From: Paraburkholderia fungorum
GTDB lineage: Bacteria > Pseudomonadota > Gammaproteobacteria > Burkholderiales > Burkholderiaceae
DNA length: 64,000 nt
NCBI RefSeq assembly: GCF_902833645.1
Contig: NZ_CADFGE010000005.1
Coordinates: 186,001-250,000 of the forward strand
Direction of reading: 5' to 3'
A program made the position numbers and the translations under genes. Below the pieces are notes generated by a model, which ran no database searches, was not told the origin of the DNA, and saw nothing but the letters and a program-made list of their open reading frames with translations. Shown here one piece after another: positions 8,263 to 16,827 of this stretch. Positions within the stretch are counted from its first letter, which is position 1. Every line of letters begins with the position of its first letter.

Positions 8263-9096
8263 TTATGCCTTCATCTGGCGCATCGCTTCTGCGAGCATCC
8301 ACAGCGCGCGGTTGAGCTTCACGTTCTGGTCAATGCCGGTGATGGGACGGGTGGACATGGAGCGTCCGCTGCGTGAGCGTCCATGCAGCCCGCCCTTGGT
8401 GAGGTTTTCCTGGACCCTTTGAAACACTGTCCAGAGGTCGTCCCGGCGGTCCTCGAAGCGGCGCGGGGCAAGCAGGCTGCTTTCGGTGATGGGGGCGGGC
8501 GCGTCGGCGTCGGTCGGGTCGTAGCGCAGCGCGAGCGCGGAGCGCGCGAACGCGTGCTGTTCGTCGCGCGCGAGCGTGAGGGCCTTCATGCCTTCCTTCT
8601 GCTCGCGGATCAGGTCGAAGCCGTCCAGTACGTCGAACGCGCCGTTGATGACGTTCTGCACGATGTTGCCCTTGTGGGGGACGCGGATATCGCGCACGGT
8701 GTCCCCTGCGACCATGCCGTTCTGGCAGACAAAGCGGTAGGCACCAGCGAGCATCTGATAGCTGCTCGTGCCATCGTGCGAGTTGAGCAGGATGATCTCG
8801 TTGGCTTCTTCGCCGGTGATCTCGTCGGCGTGCCGCATGCGGATCATGTGCTTGGTGAATTCGCGGCGGTCGTCATGACGCACGCGTGTCTGGCAGACCA
8901 TGAACGGCTGGAAGCCTTCGTTGCGCAGGCCGCGCAGCACATCGATGGTGGGAATGTAGGTGTAGCGTTCGGAGCGGCTTTCGTGTTTGCCGTCCGCGAA
9001 GATCGAAGGGGCAACATGGCGGATCTGGTCGTCCGACAGCGGCGAGTCGGAGCGGAGCATCGGGGAACCGTAACGGAAGGAGGAAGCGAGTTGCAT
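8263..9096 (-). CDS. DUF932 (phage/plasmid-like TIGR03299-type) protein
   Basis: 277 residues. Start ATG 9096 chosen for the GGAG site just upstream; a longer open frame exists but enters the inverted repeat. Features typical of DUF932: RYTYIPTIDVLRGLRNEGF near residue 45, HMIRMRH, EIILLNSHDGTSSYQM near residue 110 and RFVCQNGMVAGD near residue 138. The family is common on conjugative plasmids and ICEs next to parB-like genes and may act in DNA maintenance; its biochemistry is not known. It is separated from the parB-like gene by 125 bases on the same strand. Confidence 0.8.
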   Translation of the reverse strand: MQLASSFRYGSPMLRSDSPLSDDQIRHVAPSIFADGKHESRSERYTYIPTIDVLRGLRNEGFQPFMVCQTRVRHDDRREFTKHMIRMRHADEITGEEANEIILLNSHDGTSSYQMLAGAYRFVCQNGMVAGDTVRDIRVPHKGNIVQNVINGAFDVLDGFDLIREQKEGMKALTLARDEQHAFARSALALRYDPTDADAPAPITESSLLAPRRFEDRRDDLWTVFQRVQENLTKGGLHGRSRSGRSMSTRPITGIDQNVKLNRALWMLAEAMRQMKA

Positions 9097-9126
9097 GGCA
9101 CTCTCCACAGCAAAAAGGTTGAGGGG

Positions 9127-9440
9127 TGTTGCGCTGACCGGGCCCCAAGATTCCGCCCGCCTCGTAGGGGTTGGGCTCGTCCCGGTGGAACCCGGGGTTG
9201 GCAGTACTGCCGCCAGTCCCCTGAGTTCGCGCCCGTGCGACTCAAGGAGCCGATGGCCGCCCGGTGTCAAGGAAAAAGGCGAGGGAGGGGTGCGGGCAAC
9301 ACGGTCCCTCGCCCCTTGACACCGGGCGGCCATCGGCTACGGTCGAGGGTGTCGGGCGGGAACTCAGGGGGCAGGCGGCTGCGAAGCTCCGGGTTTGAGC
9401 GGGATGAGCCGCCGCGCGGCGAGCGCGATCGTGGGGGCCG
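9127..9440. repeat. Long nested inverted repeat upstream of the DUF932-parB unit
   Basis: Perfect 24-base arms at 9249-9272 and 9314-9337 start GCCGATGGCC. Inside them GGCGAGGGA pairs with TCCCTCGCC. Outside, 27-base arms 9210-9236 and 9352-9378 match at about 23 positions, and further out 9165-9195 pairs imperfectly with 9390-9410. Together it could fold into a hairpin of over 200 bases with a loop of about 17. Nothing coding is evident. A replication, transfer or fold-back role is possible. Confidence 0.75.
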
Positions 9441-9470
9441 TATGCGGCCTCCACCTGACCAGGTCTTTCA

Positions 9471-9494
9471 GGGGTTGAGGGGTTGAGGGGTTGA
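9471..9494 (+). repeat. Three tandem GGGGTTGA repeats
   Basis: Three perfect 8-base copies in tandem, followed by two degenerate copies (GGGTCTTGAGGG) and a T-run. The array lies between the long inverted repeat and the next small gene. It could be a protein-binding iteron or replication slippage product. Confidence 0.7.
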
Positions 9495-9915
9495 GGGTCT
9501 TGAGGGTTTTTGCGTCAAGGGATTGATGCCCGGCAGGGGCGAGACGCGGTCCGCGGCTCGACGCGAAGCGCGAAAGCCCTGGTCCCGGAGCGTTAGCGCA
9601 GGGAGGCGCCCTTTGCAGGAAGGATGATTCACGACAGGCTGCTGGCGATGACGGCCAGCGTATCAGTTGCCCGCATAACAACGTAAGGAGGCACTGGCTA
9701 ACCGGGGGCGTGCGCAGTCTCGCCCATGAGATGTGGTGTGTGCGATATGACGATGAATGACCCATCCGCGGACGCGCTGGCTGGTGATGATGGGTTCGCT
9801 GACGTGCATTGGCGCCGCCCCCGGCGCGAAACGTCGGCGCAGGGGGCGCCCCTGATCATGACGGAAGCGGTGTCTGCCGCATTGCGCGGGCGCCGTCTGC
9901 CATGCGCGCGCTTGC
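9495..9915. other. Intergenic region, no supported gene
   Basis: About 420 bases. A 65-codon frame from 9726 (internal ATG 9747) exists but has no clear ribosome site or recognisable product, so it is not called. A TACAAT at 9916-9921 resembles a -10 box for the next gene; no good -35 is seen at the right distance. Confidence 0.4.
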
Positions 9916-9949
9916 TACAATGATGGCCCGGTCAAGCGATGACATAACG

Positions 9950-10234
9950 ATGCCTGTGCAGCCTGAGACTGAATCAACGGACGATATCGCGGGAGGGAAC
10001 AAACCCCGTCGCCTGACACTTGCCAGCGCGCTCGCGCAGCGGGAGCGAACGAGTGCGTTTATCGGCTCACGCATTCATGTGGATGCGTTCGAACTCGAGG
10101 TGGTGGAGATCGGGCCTTATACGGATCAGGACGGAAAGGTCGTGACGTTCCTTGCGCGCCCGGCGGGGGATGCCTGCGTGCGGCCGGGCGAGATACTCAA
10201 GACCGCCTGGGGCACCTGCAAGGTCGTAATCTGA
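9950..10234 (+). CDS. Small hypothetical plasmid protein
   Basis: 94 residues from ATG 9950, or 104 from ATG 9920. The later start is preferred because a TACAAT -10-like box overlaps 9920. The N-terminus is polar; the rest (LTLASALAQRERTSAFIGSR, then VDAFELEVVEIGPYTDQDGK and GEILKTAWGTCKVVI) looks like a small folded domain with beta strands. No family recognised. It lies alone between the backbone and the cupin gene. Confidence 0.45.
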   Translation: MPVQPETESTDDIAGGNKPRRLTLASALAQRERTSAFIGSRIHVDAFELEVVEIGPYTDQDGKVVTFLARPAGDACVRPGEILKTAWGTCKVVI

Positions 10235-10423
10235 CGTTTCAGACCGGGGGGTGCGAGATGCTGGCCGCGTGGCCAGGGTGTGTGATGTCCGGCCCGGCAC
10301 TCGCGATCCAGGCGTCGACCGGAGACCGACCAGATCGGGCCTCCCGCAGCCGGTCGCCGATGCCAGGAAATGCGCAACCGGCTGGTGGCCGGATTGGCGC
10401 TGGGCGCTGTATGACGCAGGGGC

Positions 10424-10735
10424 TCAGATGCTGCCTTCGCGCTCGATAACGAGAATACGGGCCTCGCCGCGCGGATGCGCGACGTGCTCGCAGCCCAGGC
10501 CGGCGAAAAAGACGTCACCGGCATGCAGGGTGGCGATCTGTTCCTCGCCCGCTTCGCGGTAATGCATGTCGACGGCTCCATCGAGAACGGCGAAGACCTC
10601 TTCGCCATCGTTCACATGCCATAGATACGGCTGGTCCGTCCAGTGCAGGCGCACGCTGATGCCCTGCATCGTCGCTATGTCGAGCGCACCCCATGCCCTG
10701 TCTGACGTGAACTCGCGACTGCGGATTATTTTCAC
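10424..10735 (-). CDS. Small cupin-domain protein
   Basis: 103 residues from GTG 10735 (RBS CAGGAG); a start at ATG 10768 would add 11. A single cupin_2 barrel: WTDQPYLWHVNDGEEVFAVL carries the first motif (H..GEE.F.VL) and LHAGDVFFAGLGCEHVAHP the second, with a possible metal-binding His/Glu set. Such proteins include sugar-binding and small dioxygenase-like forms; the substrate cannot be told. It lies downstream of the broken AraC gene on the same strand. Confidence 0.75.
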   Translation of the reverse strand: MKIIRSREFTSDRAWGALDIATMQGISVRLHWTDQPYLWHVNDGEEVFAVLDGAVDMHYREAGEEQIATLHAGDVFFAGLGCEHVAHPRGEARILVIEREGSI

Positions 10736-10844
10736 GGGTTGGCTCCTGACTGAAAAGATCCTGTCCATCGTAACCTGTGCACAGGCCCGTGCAGGCGCGC
10801 GCCTCGATGCCCGACCCGATCGGGATGGCGGTCCTTGCTGCGGC

Positions 10845-11639
10845 CTACGGGCGCCGCGCGCCGGACGTGCCTGCGAGCTGTGAGGGCGGAAAGCCCAGTG
10901 CGTGCCGGAACATGGTGGAGAAGGCCGGCGCATTGGCATATCCAAGTTCGGCTGCGACCACATGCAGCGGAACGCCGCGGCCAATGAGGTCGATGGCGCG
11001 TGAGAGCCTGAGCTGCCGGCGCCAGATCGCGAAGCTGGTATTGAGTTCGCTCTGGAAAAGCCGGGCCAGCGTCCTGTCGCTTGCGCCCACGACGCGGGCC
11101 CAATCCTGGAGGGTGCGGTTTGAGCCCGGCTCCTCCATCATCGCCGCGCACAGCGCACGCAGGCGCCGCTCCGAGGGCAATGGCAGGCCCAGGGGCAGCG
11201 TGGGCGCTGCGCGAATTTCTTCGAGCAGCAACTGCATGGCGAGGGACCGGTGGCGGGGCGAAGTCTGCGTGCTATCTGCGAGCGATCCGGTGAGCACGCG
11301 CAGCAGGTCCGAAACTTCAATGACCGAGCACGCATCGGGCGGCAACGGCGATGCGCCCGGCTCGATATAGAGGGTGTGAAACTCGACGTGTCCGAGCATC
11401 ACTACCTGGTGATCGATGCCGGGCGGAATCCACACCGCGCGTCAGAGCGGCACGATCCACATCATGCCGGGCGCACTGACGCGGATGCTCCCGAGCCGGG
11501 TGCAGGCGAGCTGGCCCCAGGTGTGCCGGTGCCACTCGATGATGCCGTCCGCGGGTGGCAGGCGCAGATGCGCCATGACCGGCTCCTTGGGGGCGGGCAC
11601 TCTCTTGGGCTGCGGATCCCATGCATTGCGTCGTGGCAT
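10845..11639 (-). pseudogene. AraC-family regulator with in-frame TGA
   Basis: From ATG 11639 the frame encodes an AraC-type N-terminal cupin arm (EWHRHTWGQLACTRLGSIRV, MMWIVP), meets TGA at 11442-11444, and continues in the same frame with the family sequence VWIPPGIDHQV and a full C-terminal double helix-turn-helix (DWARVVGASDRTLARLFQSE; LGYANAPAFSTMFRHALGFP). The expected text at the stop is WIVPPRRAVWIP, so a single codon is lost. A 196-residue product could start after the stop at 11435. The intact form would have regulated the divergent permease gene at 11693. Confidence 0.75.
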
Positions 11640-11692
11640 GTTTTCGTAAGAAGATGTCCGGCAGTCGAATCATCGCCATTGTACGACTGCCT

Positions 11693-12278
11693 ATGATGAA
11701 AGCAGTTTCGCAGGCAGACGATGATGTGGAGACGACAGTGGGTGAACTGAAGGCAGCCAGGGTCGACGTAAAGCGGCCCGCGCGCAAACCCTGGCGCCGG
11801 TCGGTGCATGCGCGTTACGGGGAGCAGATCGGTACGGGCCTGCTGATCCTGTGGGTGGCGGCACTCATCCCGACGCGCTACGTACCGCTCATCCGGGGCT
11901 ACCCGGTGGCCATGTCCCAGGCGGCGATCCTCGTGTTCTTCACGGTCTGTTCATGGGCGCTTGGGCTGCTGAAAGAGCCCGTGACCACACTGCTGTTTTT
12001 CCTCTTCGCGATGCTGTTCAGTGTCGAGCCGGCGCAGACCGTCTTCGCGGGGTTTTCGTCTCCCGCCTGGTGGCTGGTGTTCGGCGGCGCGATAACCGGC
12101 GTGGCGGTGCGCGTGACAGGGCTCGCGGGCCGTTTCAGCAATTTCCTGCTGGCCGCGAGGATCGACACATACGGCCACCATGTTGCCGCGGTCGCGCTGG
12201 GTGCCATCGCTCTGGCGTTCGTGATGCTATCGACGACGGGCCGGGTCCTGCTGCTCAAGCGCATATTTGCCAGTCAGC
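11693..12278 (+). pseudogene. SLC13/DASS-family anion permease, 5' part only
   Basis: Starts at ATG 11693 with a basic N-terminus (KPWRRSVHARYG), then several hydrophobic segments: GTGLLILWVAALIPTRYVPL, ILVFFTVCSWALGLL, TTLLFFLFAMLFSV, WWLVFGGAITGVAVRVTGLA and VAAVALGAIALAFVM. The family sequence ends near STTGRVLLL at about 12265 and the text then changes to a StyA fragment in another frame, so more than half of the permease is missing. It is divergent from the AraC gene. A dicarboxylate or related organic anion would be the substrate by family. Confidence 0.7.
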
Positions 12279-12731
12279 ACACCGACGGTTCGAACCACGC
12301 ACATGGCGCTTGGCGACGGCAAGATGGCGCTCGCGCTTGGTGACGTGCCTGCCACCGTTGACCCGGTGCTCGGTCAGGGTGCCAACATGGCTTCCCATGC
12401 AGCCTGGATTGTCGGCGAAGAGATCGTCCGCCAGGACGTGTTTGACGAGCGCTTTTGCGAGCACGTCAACATGCGGCGCCAGGATCGGGTGCTGAGCGCA
12501 ACCCGCTGGACCAACTTCATGCTTACGAACCTCCGACTTCTTCCGGCGGAGTTGCAACAATTCATTTTCAACCTGTACCAGCATCGCGAGCTCGCAGACG
12601 AATTCACCGACAATTTCAATTATCCGGAACGTCAATGGGACTGCTTTTCCAGTCCGCAGCGGATGGCAGCATGGTGCGAACGACCGAAAGCGGGAGAGCA
12701 GAACGCGACGTCGGCTCCCATTGCGGCATAG
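12276..12731 (+). pseudogene. styA: Styrene monooxygenase StyA, C-terminal fragment
   Basis: About 150 codons without their own start. The frame reads VRTTHMALGDGKMALALGD, then the FAD-domain motif ATVDPVLGQGANMASHAA and a tail with RWTNFML and ADEFTDNFNYPERQWDCFSS, typical of the StyA/indole monooxygenase family (FADH2-dependent, two-component). The first two thirds, including the GxGxxG FAD motif, are gone; the break joins it to the SLC13 permease fragment. The following gene is the partner reductase StyB, which supports the identification. Confidence 0.8.
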
Positions 12732-12826
12732 AAGTGCGGTCTCAATGACCGCGTGTCGGGGATGTTCGCCACGTGGCGGTGGCGATCCTGTCTGAGCAGA
12801 AGAGTGACAAGCATGTAGGACTACAA

Positions 12827-13273
12827 ATGGATTTGATGGAAGAGCAACCTACCCAAGCGGAGATCGATGCGCGAACAAAGTTCCGTAGGGCGGTGTCCCT
12901 ATTTGCCATCGGCATCGCCGTTGTCACAGTCGAAGGTGAGCAGGTGGGCAGCGTGCATGGCATGACGATAAACAGTTTCACATCAATCAGCCTGGACCCG
13001 CCGACGCTCATGATCTCGCTGAAGCCGGGCCGGACCCATCGCCTCATAAGCGAACACGGGCGCTACGGCGTAAGCATCCTGCATGACGGGCAGGAAGGGA
13101 AATCGGCCCAGTTCAGCGGTCGACCGTCTGCGGATCTGATGCCGGAGTTCGAAGTTCGCAGCCACGTACCGATGCTCCGCTCAAGCCTGGCCAGGTTCGC
13201 CTGCGAAGTCACCGGGAGGGTGGCCTCGGCGCAAGTGTCTGGACAAATGATCTCTCCGCGGCTCTGTCACTGA
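12827..13273 (+). pseudogene. styB: StyB-like flavin reductase, C-terminally truncated
   Basis: From ATG 12827 (AGGA site upstream): FRRAVSLFAIGIAVVTVEGE, HGMTINSFTSISLDPPTLMI, GRYGVSIL and FACEVTGRV, the pattern of the HpaC/StyB short-chain flavin reductases that feed FADH2 to StyA. After about residue 135 the sequence switches at 13233 into an aldehyde dehydrogenase gene in another frame, and the reductase frame stops at 13271-13273. The family C-terminus (HDHTLF.A.V) is missing. Whether the 148-residue product folds is doubtful. Confidence 0.8.
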
Positions 13274-13434
13274 CCGACTCCATCGAGGCAGGAACGGTCT
13301 GGATCAATACCCACAATATGGTCGATCCAAACCTGCCGTTTGGCGGATTCAAGAGTTCGGGTATTGGTTGGGAGCATGGTGCCGCGGCGATTGATGCCTA
13401 CACAACGCCGAAGTCCATCTGCATCGCGTATTGA
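13234..13434 (+). pseudogene. Aldehyde dehydrogenase (StyD-like), C-terminal fragment
   Basis: 66 codons in a frame different from styB: SVWTNDLSAALSLTDSIEAG, TVWINTHNMVDPNLPFGGFK, SSGIGWEHG and a TPKSI tail, the C-terminal signature of aldehyde dehydrogenases. In styrene clusters phenylacetaldehyde dehydrogenase (StyD) follows styAB, so this is most simply its remnant after a deletion. The catalytic Cys and Glu are in the lost part. Confidence 0.75.
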
Positions 13435-13572
13435 AAGCAGGGAGGCGGGCACCTAACCTGTGCCCGAGTAGTAACAGCATAAAAGTCAAAAAAAGATCCA
13501 AGGAGACAGAAGGTAATCTTTCCAACAGTCAGGTTTTCGATAGGTAAAACTGTCTATTCATTAGCAATACTT

Positions 13573-14211
13573 ATGATGTCATATAATGCCGCCAACGCAC
13601 AGAGCGTTCTGACGACGCCAACCACGCAGGATGACAGTCATTGGTGGATTCGTGCCGGGGCTGCCTGGATTGCGTTCAATGCGAACGCCGATCTGAAGGC
13701 TGGTGGCTAGCCCGTACCAGGCGCGAATGCAGACGTGAAGAACAATGCGGCATTTCTCACGGAACTTGGCTACCGAATTACGCCAGGCGTGTCTTTGGGA
13801 CTCACCGTGGGCGTGCCGTCTACAACGACATTGACGGGGACAGGAACCGTGGCGAGCCCAGGGACCATCGGGAAAGTGAAGTACGCCCCGGCCACATTGA
13901 CGCTTCAGTACGAGTTCCAGGGGCTTGCGCGCTACAACCTTTATCCATACATCGGCGCCGGCGTGACATATCTGAAGATATTCGACACGACGGACGGCTC
14001 CGTCACCGATTTTCAGGCACGCAACGCGTGGGGTGGACTGGGGCAGGTCGGCCTCGAGTACCGGATAACGAAACACATCGGGGTCTTCGTCGACGTGAAG
14101 AAATTCATCGCGCGCACCAGTGCAACGGAGTATCTCGGCCCGGCGCCTGTTGATGCGGCAGTCCGTCTTGATCCCCTCGTCACCCAGGCTGGCATCGCAT
14201 TTCGCTTCTAG
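13573..14211 (+). pseudogene. OmpW-family outer-membrane protein with in-frame TAG
   Basis: 212 codons: WWIRAGAAWIAFNANADL near the start, then GYRITPGVSLGLTVGVP, a KYAPATLTLQYEFQ strand, YNLYPYIGAGVTYLKIFDT, and the last strand AGIAFRF ending in Phe as outer-membrane barrels do. A TAG at 13708-13710 interrupts the frame after residue 45, and the frame is otherwise unbroken. The signal peptide also looks incomplete (MMSYNAANAQ). OmpW/AlkL-type barrels carry small hydrophobic compounds, fitting the neighbouring styrene gene remnants. Confidence 0.75.
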
Positions 14212-14475
14212 ACGCGCTCTATCGGTCGATACCGAACAGTTCGACGGGATGCCCTGGAGGGTGGGGACTTCCAGTCGGGCGATAAAACTTTTCAACGTGC
14301 CGCACTTGCCTTCGCGAAAAGCGGGAGCCGGAGAGAGGTCTGGGACTTGCTCCGTGATCACGGTCGGGCGGCCTTTTTGCGGATCTATCGAGCGCGGCCC
14401 CAGACAGCATGGATTTAAGTTTAGTTTGCGTCAGCACGGGGAAGCAGAATGGCAACTGGCAGAGAAGTGATGCCT
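14212..14475. other. Gap without a supported gene
   Basis: A minus-strand frame reads HVEKFYRPTGSPHPPGHPVE and ends in GIDR before a stop near 14219. It could be the end of a lost gene, but I do not recognise it. Confidence 0.3.
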
Positions 14476-15372
14476 CTATTCGCGAAAGAGTTGGCCGATG
14501 GTCGCTCGAAACCAGCTCAAGGATGGGTCGCGAGAATAGCGTTCGTGCCAATGTTGCATGACCCGGTAAGTGGGCACCGCGAACGGCAGTTCAATCAATT
14601 TGATCGGCGTGTTCTCGGCGACGATACGTGCAAATCGCTCCGGGACGATCGCGAGATATTCGGTGCTTGCGATATTCGAGACGACGCCCAGAAAATTCGG
14701 GATACGCAGCCCGACCTTCCGTCTGATGTTGTTGCGCTCCAGCGTTTCCTCAACAATTACGTGCCCTGTTCCCTGCGTGGCAACAATCAGATGCGATTCA
14801 CGCTCGAACTCTTCGAGCGTGACGCTGTTTTCGCGAAGGCGCGGGTGGTCGCGATTTACGATGCAGACGAATCTATCGGTAAAGAGTTGCTGTTGATACA
14901 TGCCTGCATCCAGCTGCGACAAAAAGCCTATCGCAAGATCGATTTCACCTGCCTCCAGTTGGTGAGCTGTGTGTTCGGAGGTGTAACTGAGATCAATGCG
15001 AACACTGGGTGCAACTTCCCGAAGATGAGCAAGCAGGCGCGGCATCATCACCCGCTGACCTATGTCCGTCATACATAACCCGAACATACGATTCGACGTA
15101 AGCGGATCGAAGGTGGTGCGATGCAATAAAGTGAGCTTCAACGCTGACATGGCCTCGCGAATGGGACCCACTATGTCGTCGGCAAGACGCGTCGGCTGCA
15201 TTCCTTCAGAAGTTCGGACAAACAGCGGGTCGTTGTAGTGCCTCCGGAATTTGGCAAGCGCCATGCTTACCGCCGATTGCCCCAGATCCAGGTTCTCCGC
15301 GGCCCGCGAAACACTGGCCGTTCGATAGACCTCGTCAAACACCATCAAGCTCTTCAGGTCGAGATTGTCCAC
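14476..15372 (-). CDS. LysR-family regulator of the gentisate island
   Basis: 298 residues from GTG 15372, chosen for AAGGAG 7 bases upstream; a TTG at 15390 would add six residues. The N-terminal winged helix has DLKSLMVFDEVYRTASVSRA and LDLGQSAVSMALAKFRRHY. The C-terminal periplasmic-binding-like domain resembles NahR/NodD/LinR-type regulators of aromatic catabolism (FVCIVNRDHP; VATQGTGHVIVEETL). It is transcribed away from the 3-hydroxybenzoate 6-hydroxylase gene with a 156-base shared promoter, so it most likely activates that operon in response to an aromatic acid. Confidence 0.85.
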   Translation of the reverse strand: MDNLDLKSLMVFDEVYRTASVSRAAENLDLGQSAVSMALAKFRRHYNDPLFVRTSEGMQPTRLADDIVGPIREAMSALKLTLLHRTTFDPLTSNRMFGLCMTDIGQRVMMPRLLAHLREVAPSVRIDLSYTSEHTAHQLEAGEIDLAIGFLSQLDAGMYQQQLFTDRFVCIVNRDHPRLRENSVTLEEFERESHLIVATQGTGHVIVEETLERNNIRRKVGLRIPNFLGVVSNIASTEYLAIVPERFARIVAENTPIKLIELPFAVPTYRVMQHWHERYSRDPSLSWFRATIGQLFRE

Positions 15373-15384
15373 CTCTGTCTCCTT

Positions 15385-15431
15385 TATCAATTTGTTTGAC
15401 GATGCCTATCAATTGTTACATATAGATTGAT
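15385..15431. promoter_or_regulatory. LysR-type operator between regulator and hydroxylase
   Basis: ATCAAT at 15408-15413 and ATTGAT at 15426-15431 form an inverted repeat with 12 bases between. TATCAAT also occurs at 15385 and 15407, 22 bases (two helix turns) apart. This arrangement is what LysR regulators use as recognition and activation sites in divergent promoters. Confidence 0.55.
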
Positions 15432-15528
15432 GGTCCGCGAGTCCCTAGAATCGACAACGTTGTGAAGGCCCACCGAACCTGGGGGCGTTCAGACGCATTC
15501 ATGTACTTGCAGATAAGTCGGAGGAGAC

Positions 15529-16761
15529 ATGGCATCAGGACAGCAACATTCGCTGCCCATCCTTATTTCGGGCGGTGGCATTGGTGGATTCGCAGCGGCA
15601 CTTGCCCTGAGCAAGGCCGGTTTCAAAGTTCGGCTTTTCGAGCGCGCCGAGGAGATCAAAGAGATCGGGGCGGGCATTCAGATCGGGCCCAATGCCTTCC
15701 ACGTTTTCGAACGACTTGGCGTCACGGATGCGGTCCGTGCCAAGGCGGCGATGCCACAACGGCTGGTGATGATGGACGGAATCTCGGGTGAGCAGGTTGT
15801 GTCGATTCCCCTCGACGACCAGTTCCTCAACCGGTTTACCTACCCCTATGCACTAATTCACCGTGCCGATCTTCATCGGATTCTTCTGGACGCCTGCCTG
15901 CGCTCGGATCTGATCGAAGTGTCGACGAACGTGAAAGTGAACGGCTTCACTGACCACGGCGACAGCGTTGTATTGCAGACGACGGATGGCGACGTCAGGG
16001 GGCGTGCGCTGATCGGCGCTGATGGACTCTGGTCGACCGTACGGAGCCAGATCGTCGGAGACGGTGGTCCACGAGTGTCCGGGCATATCGCATATCGCGC
16101 GGTTCTTCCAATCAGCGAAGTGCCGGAGGATTTGCGCTCCAACACGATGACGCTCTGGGCCGGGGCGAAGACTCACCTCGTTCACTACCCGCTGCGCGGC
16201 GGAGAGTTGTTTAATCTCGTCGCCGTATTCCACAGCGACCGATACGTGGAAGGTTGGGACGCTGTGGGCGACGCGGAAGAGTTGCATCTTCGCTTTCGTG
16301 ACGCAGTGCCCACCGTGAAGGTCCTGCTCGAAAAAATCCAGACGTGGCGCATGTGGGTGCTGTGCGATCGTGATCCGGTGAAGAACTGGTCGAAGGGCAA
16401 CGTGACGCTTCTGGGCGACGCCGCCCACCCGATGCTGCAATACATGGCACAGGGCGCCTGCATGGCTATGGAAGACGCCGTCGTGCTTGCGGACGAGATT
16501 GCCCATGCCAACGACGATCTCGCGACCGCGTTCGTGCGATATCAGGAACGGCGCTATCTGCGCACGGGCAAGGTCCAGATGAGCGCGCGATTATATGGCG
16601 AGTTCTATCACGCGAATGGCGTGAATCGCGAGTTGCGGAATCAGTTCCTGCAGTCACGCTCCCTCGATCAGACGCTGGATGGTATGGCATGGCTCTATGA
16701 CGCCAGTGCTATCCGCCCGACTTCGCAGCTTCGAGGCGAGAGCCTCGTGACCACAAACTAA
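15529..16761 (+). CDS. 3-Hydroxybenzoate 6-monooxygenase
   Basis: 410 residues, the usual length of group A flavoprotein hydroxylases. FAD-binding GGGIGGFAAALALSKAG at about residues 14-30, the DG motif ALIGADGLWSTVR near residue 160, and the GDAAHPMLQYMAQGACMAME motif near residue 298. Closest known types are beta-proteobacterial 3-hydroxybenzoate 6-hydroxylases (NAD(P)H and O2, giving gentisate); salicylate 1-hydroxylase is the alternative. Placement directly before a fumarylacetoacetase-family hydrolase and gentisate dioxygenase decides for gentisate formation. RBS GGAGGA precedes ATG 15529. Cytoplasmic. Confidence 0.85.
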   Translation: MASGQQHSLPILISGGGIGGFAAALALSKAGFKVRLFERAEEIKEIGAGIQIGPNAFHVFERLGVTDAVRAKAAMPQRLVMMDGISGEQVVSIPLDDQFLNRFTYPYALIHRADLHRILLDACLRSDLIEVSTNVKVNGFTDHGDSVVLQTTDGDVRGRALIGADGLWSTVRSQIVGDGGPRVSGHIAYRAVLPISEVPEDLRSNTMTLWAGAKTHLVHYPLRGGELFNLVAVFHSDRYVEGWDAVGDAEELHLRFRDAVPTVKVLLEKIQTWRMWVLCDRDPVKNWSKGNVTLLGDAAHPMLQYMAQGACMAMEDAVVLADEIAHANDDLATAFVRYQERRYLRTGKVQMSARLYGEFYHANGVNRELRNQFLQSRSLDQTLDGMAWLYDASAIRPTSQLRGESLVTTN

Positions 16762-16827
16762 GGTTGGACTACCTGACCAGATCACCACGCGTCACGTGTG
16801 CCACTAGAAATACTGCTGGGATAAAAC

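Noticed and set aside
9726..9923. 65-codon plus-strand frame
   Set aside because: No ribosome site near either ATG, no recognisable product, and it ends within the putative promoter of the next gene.
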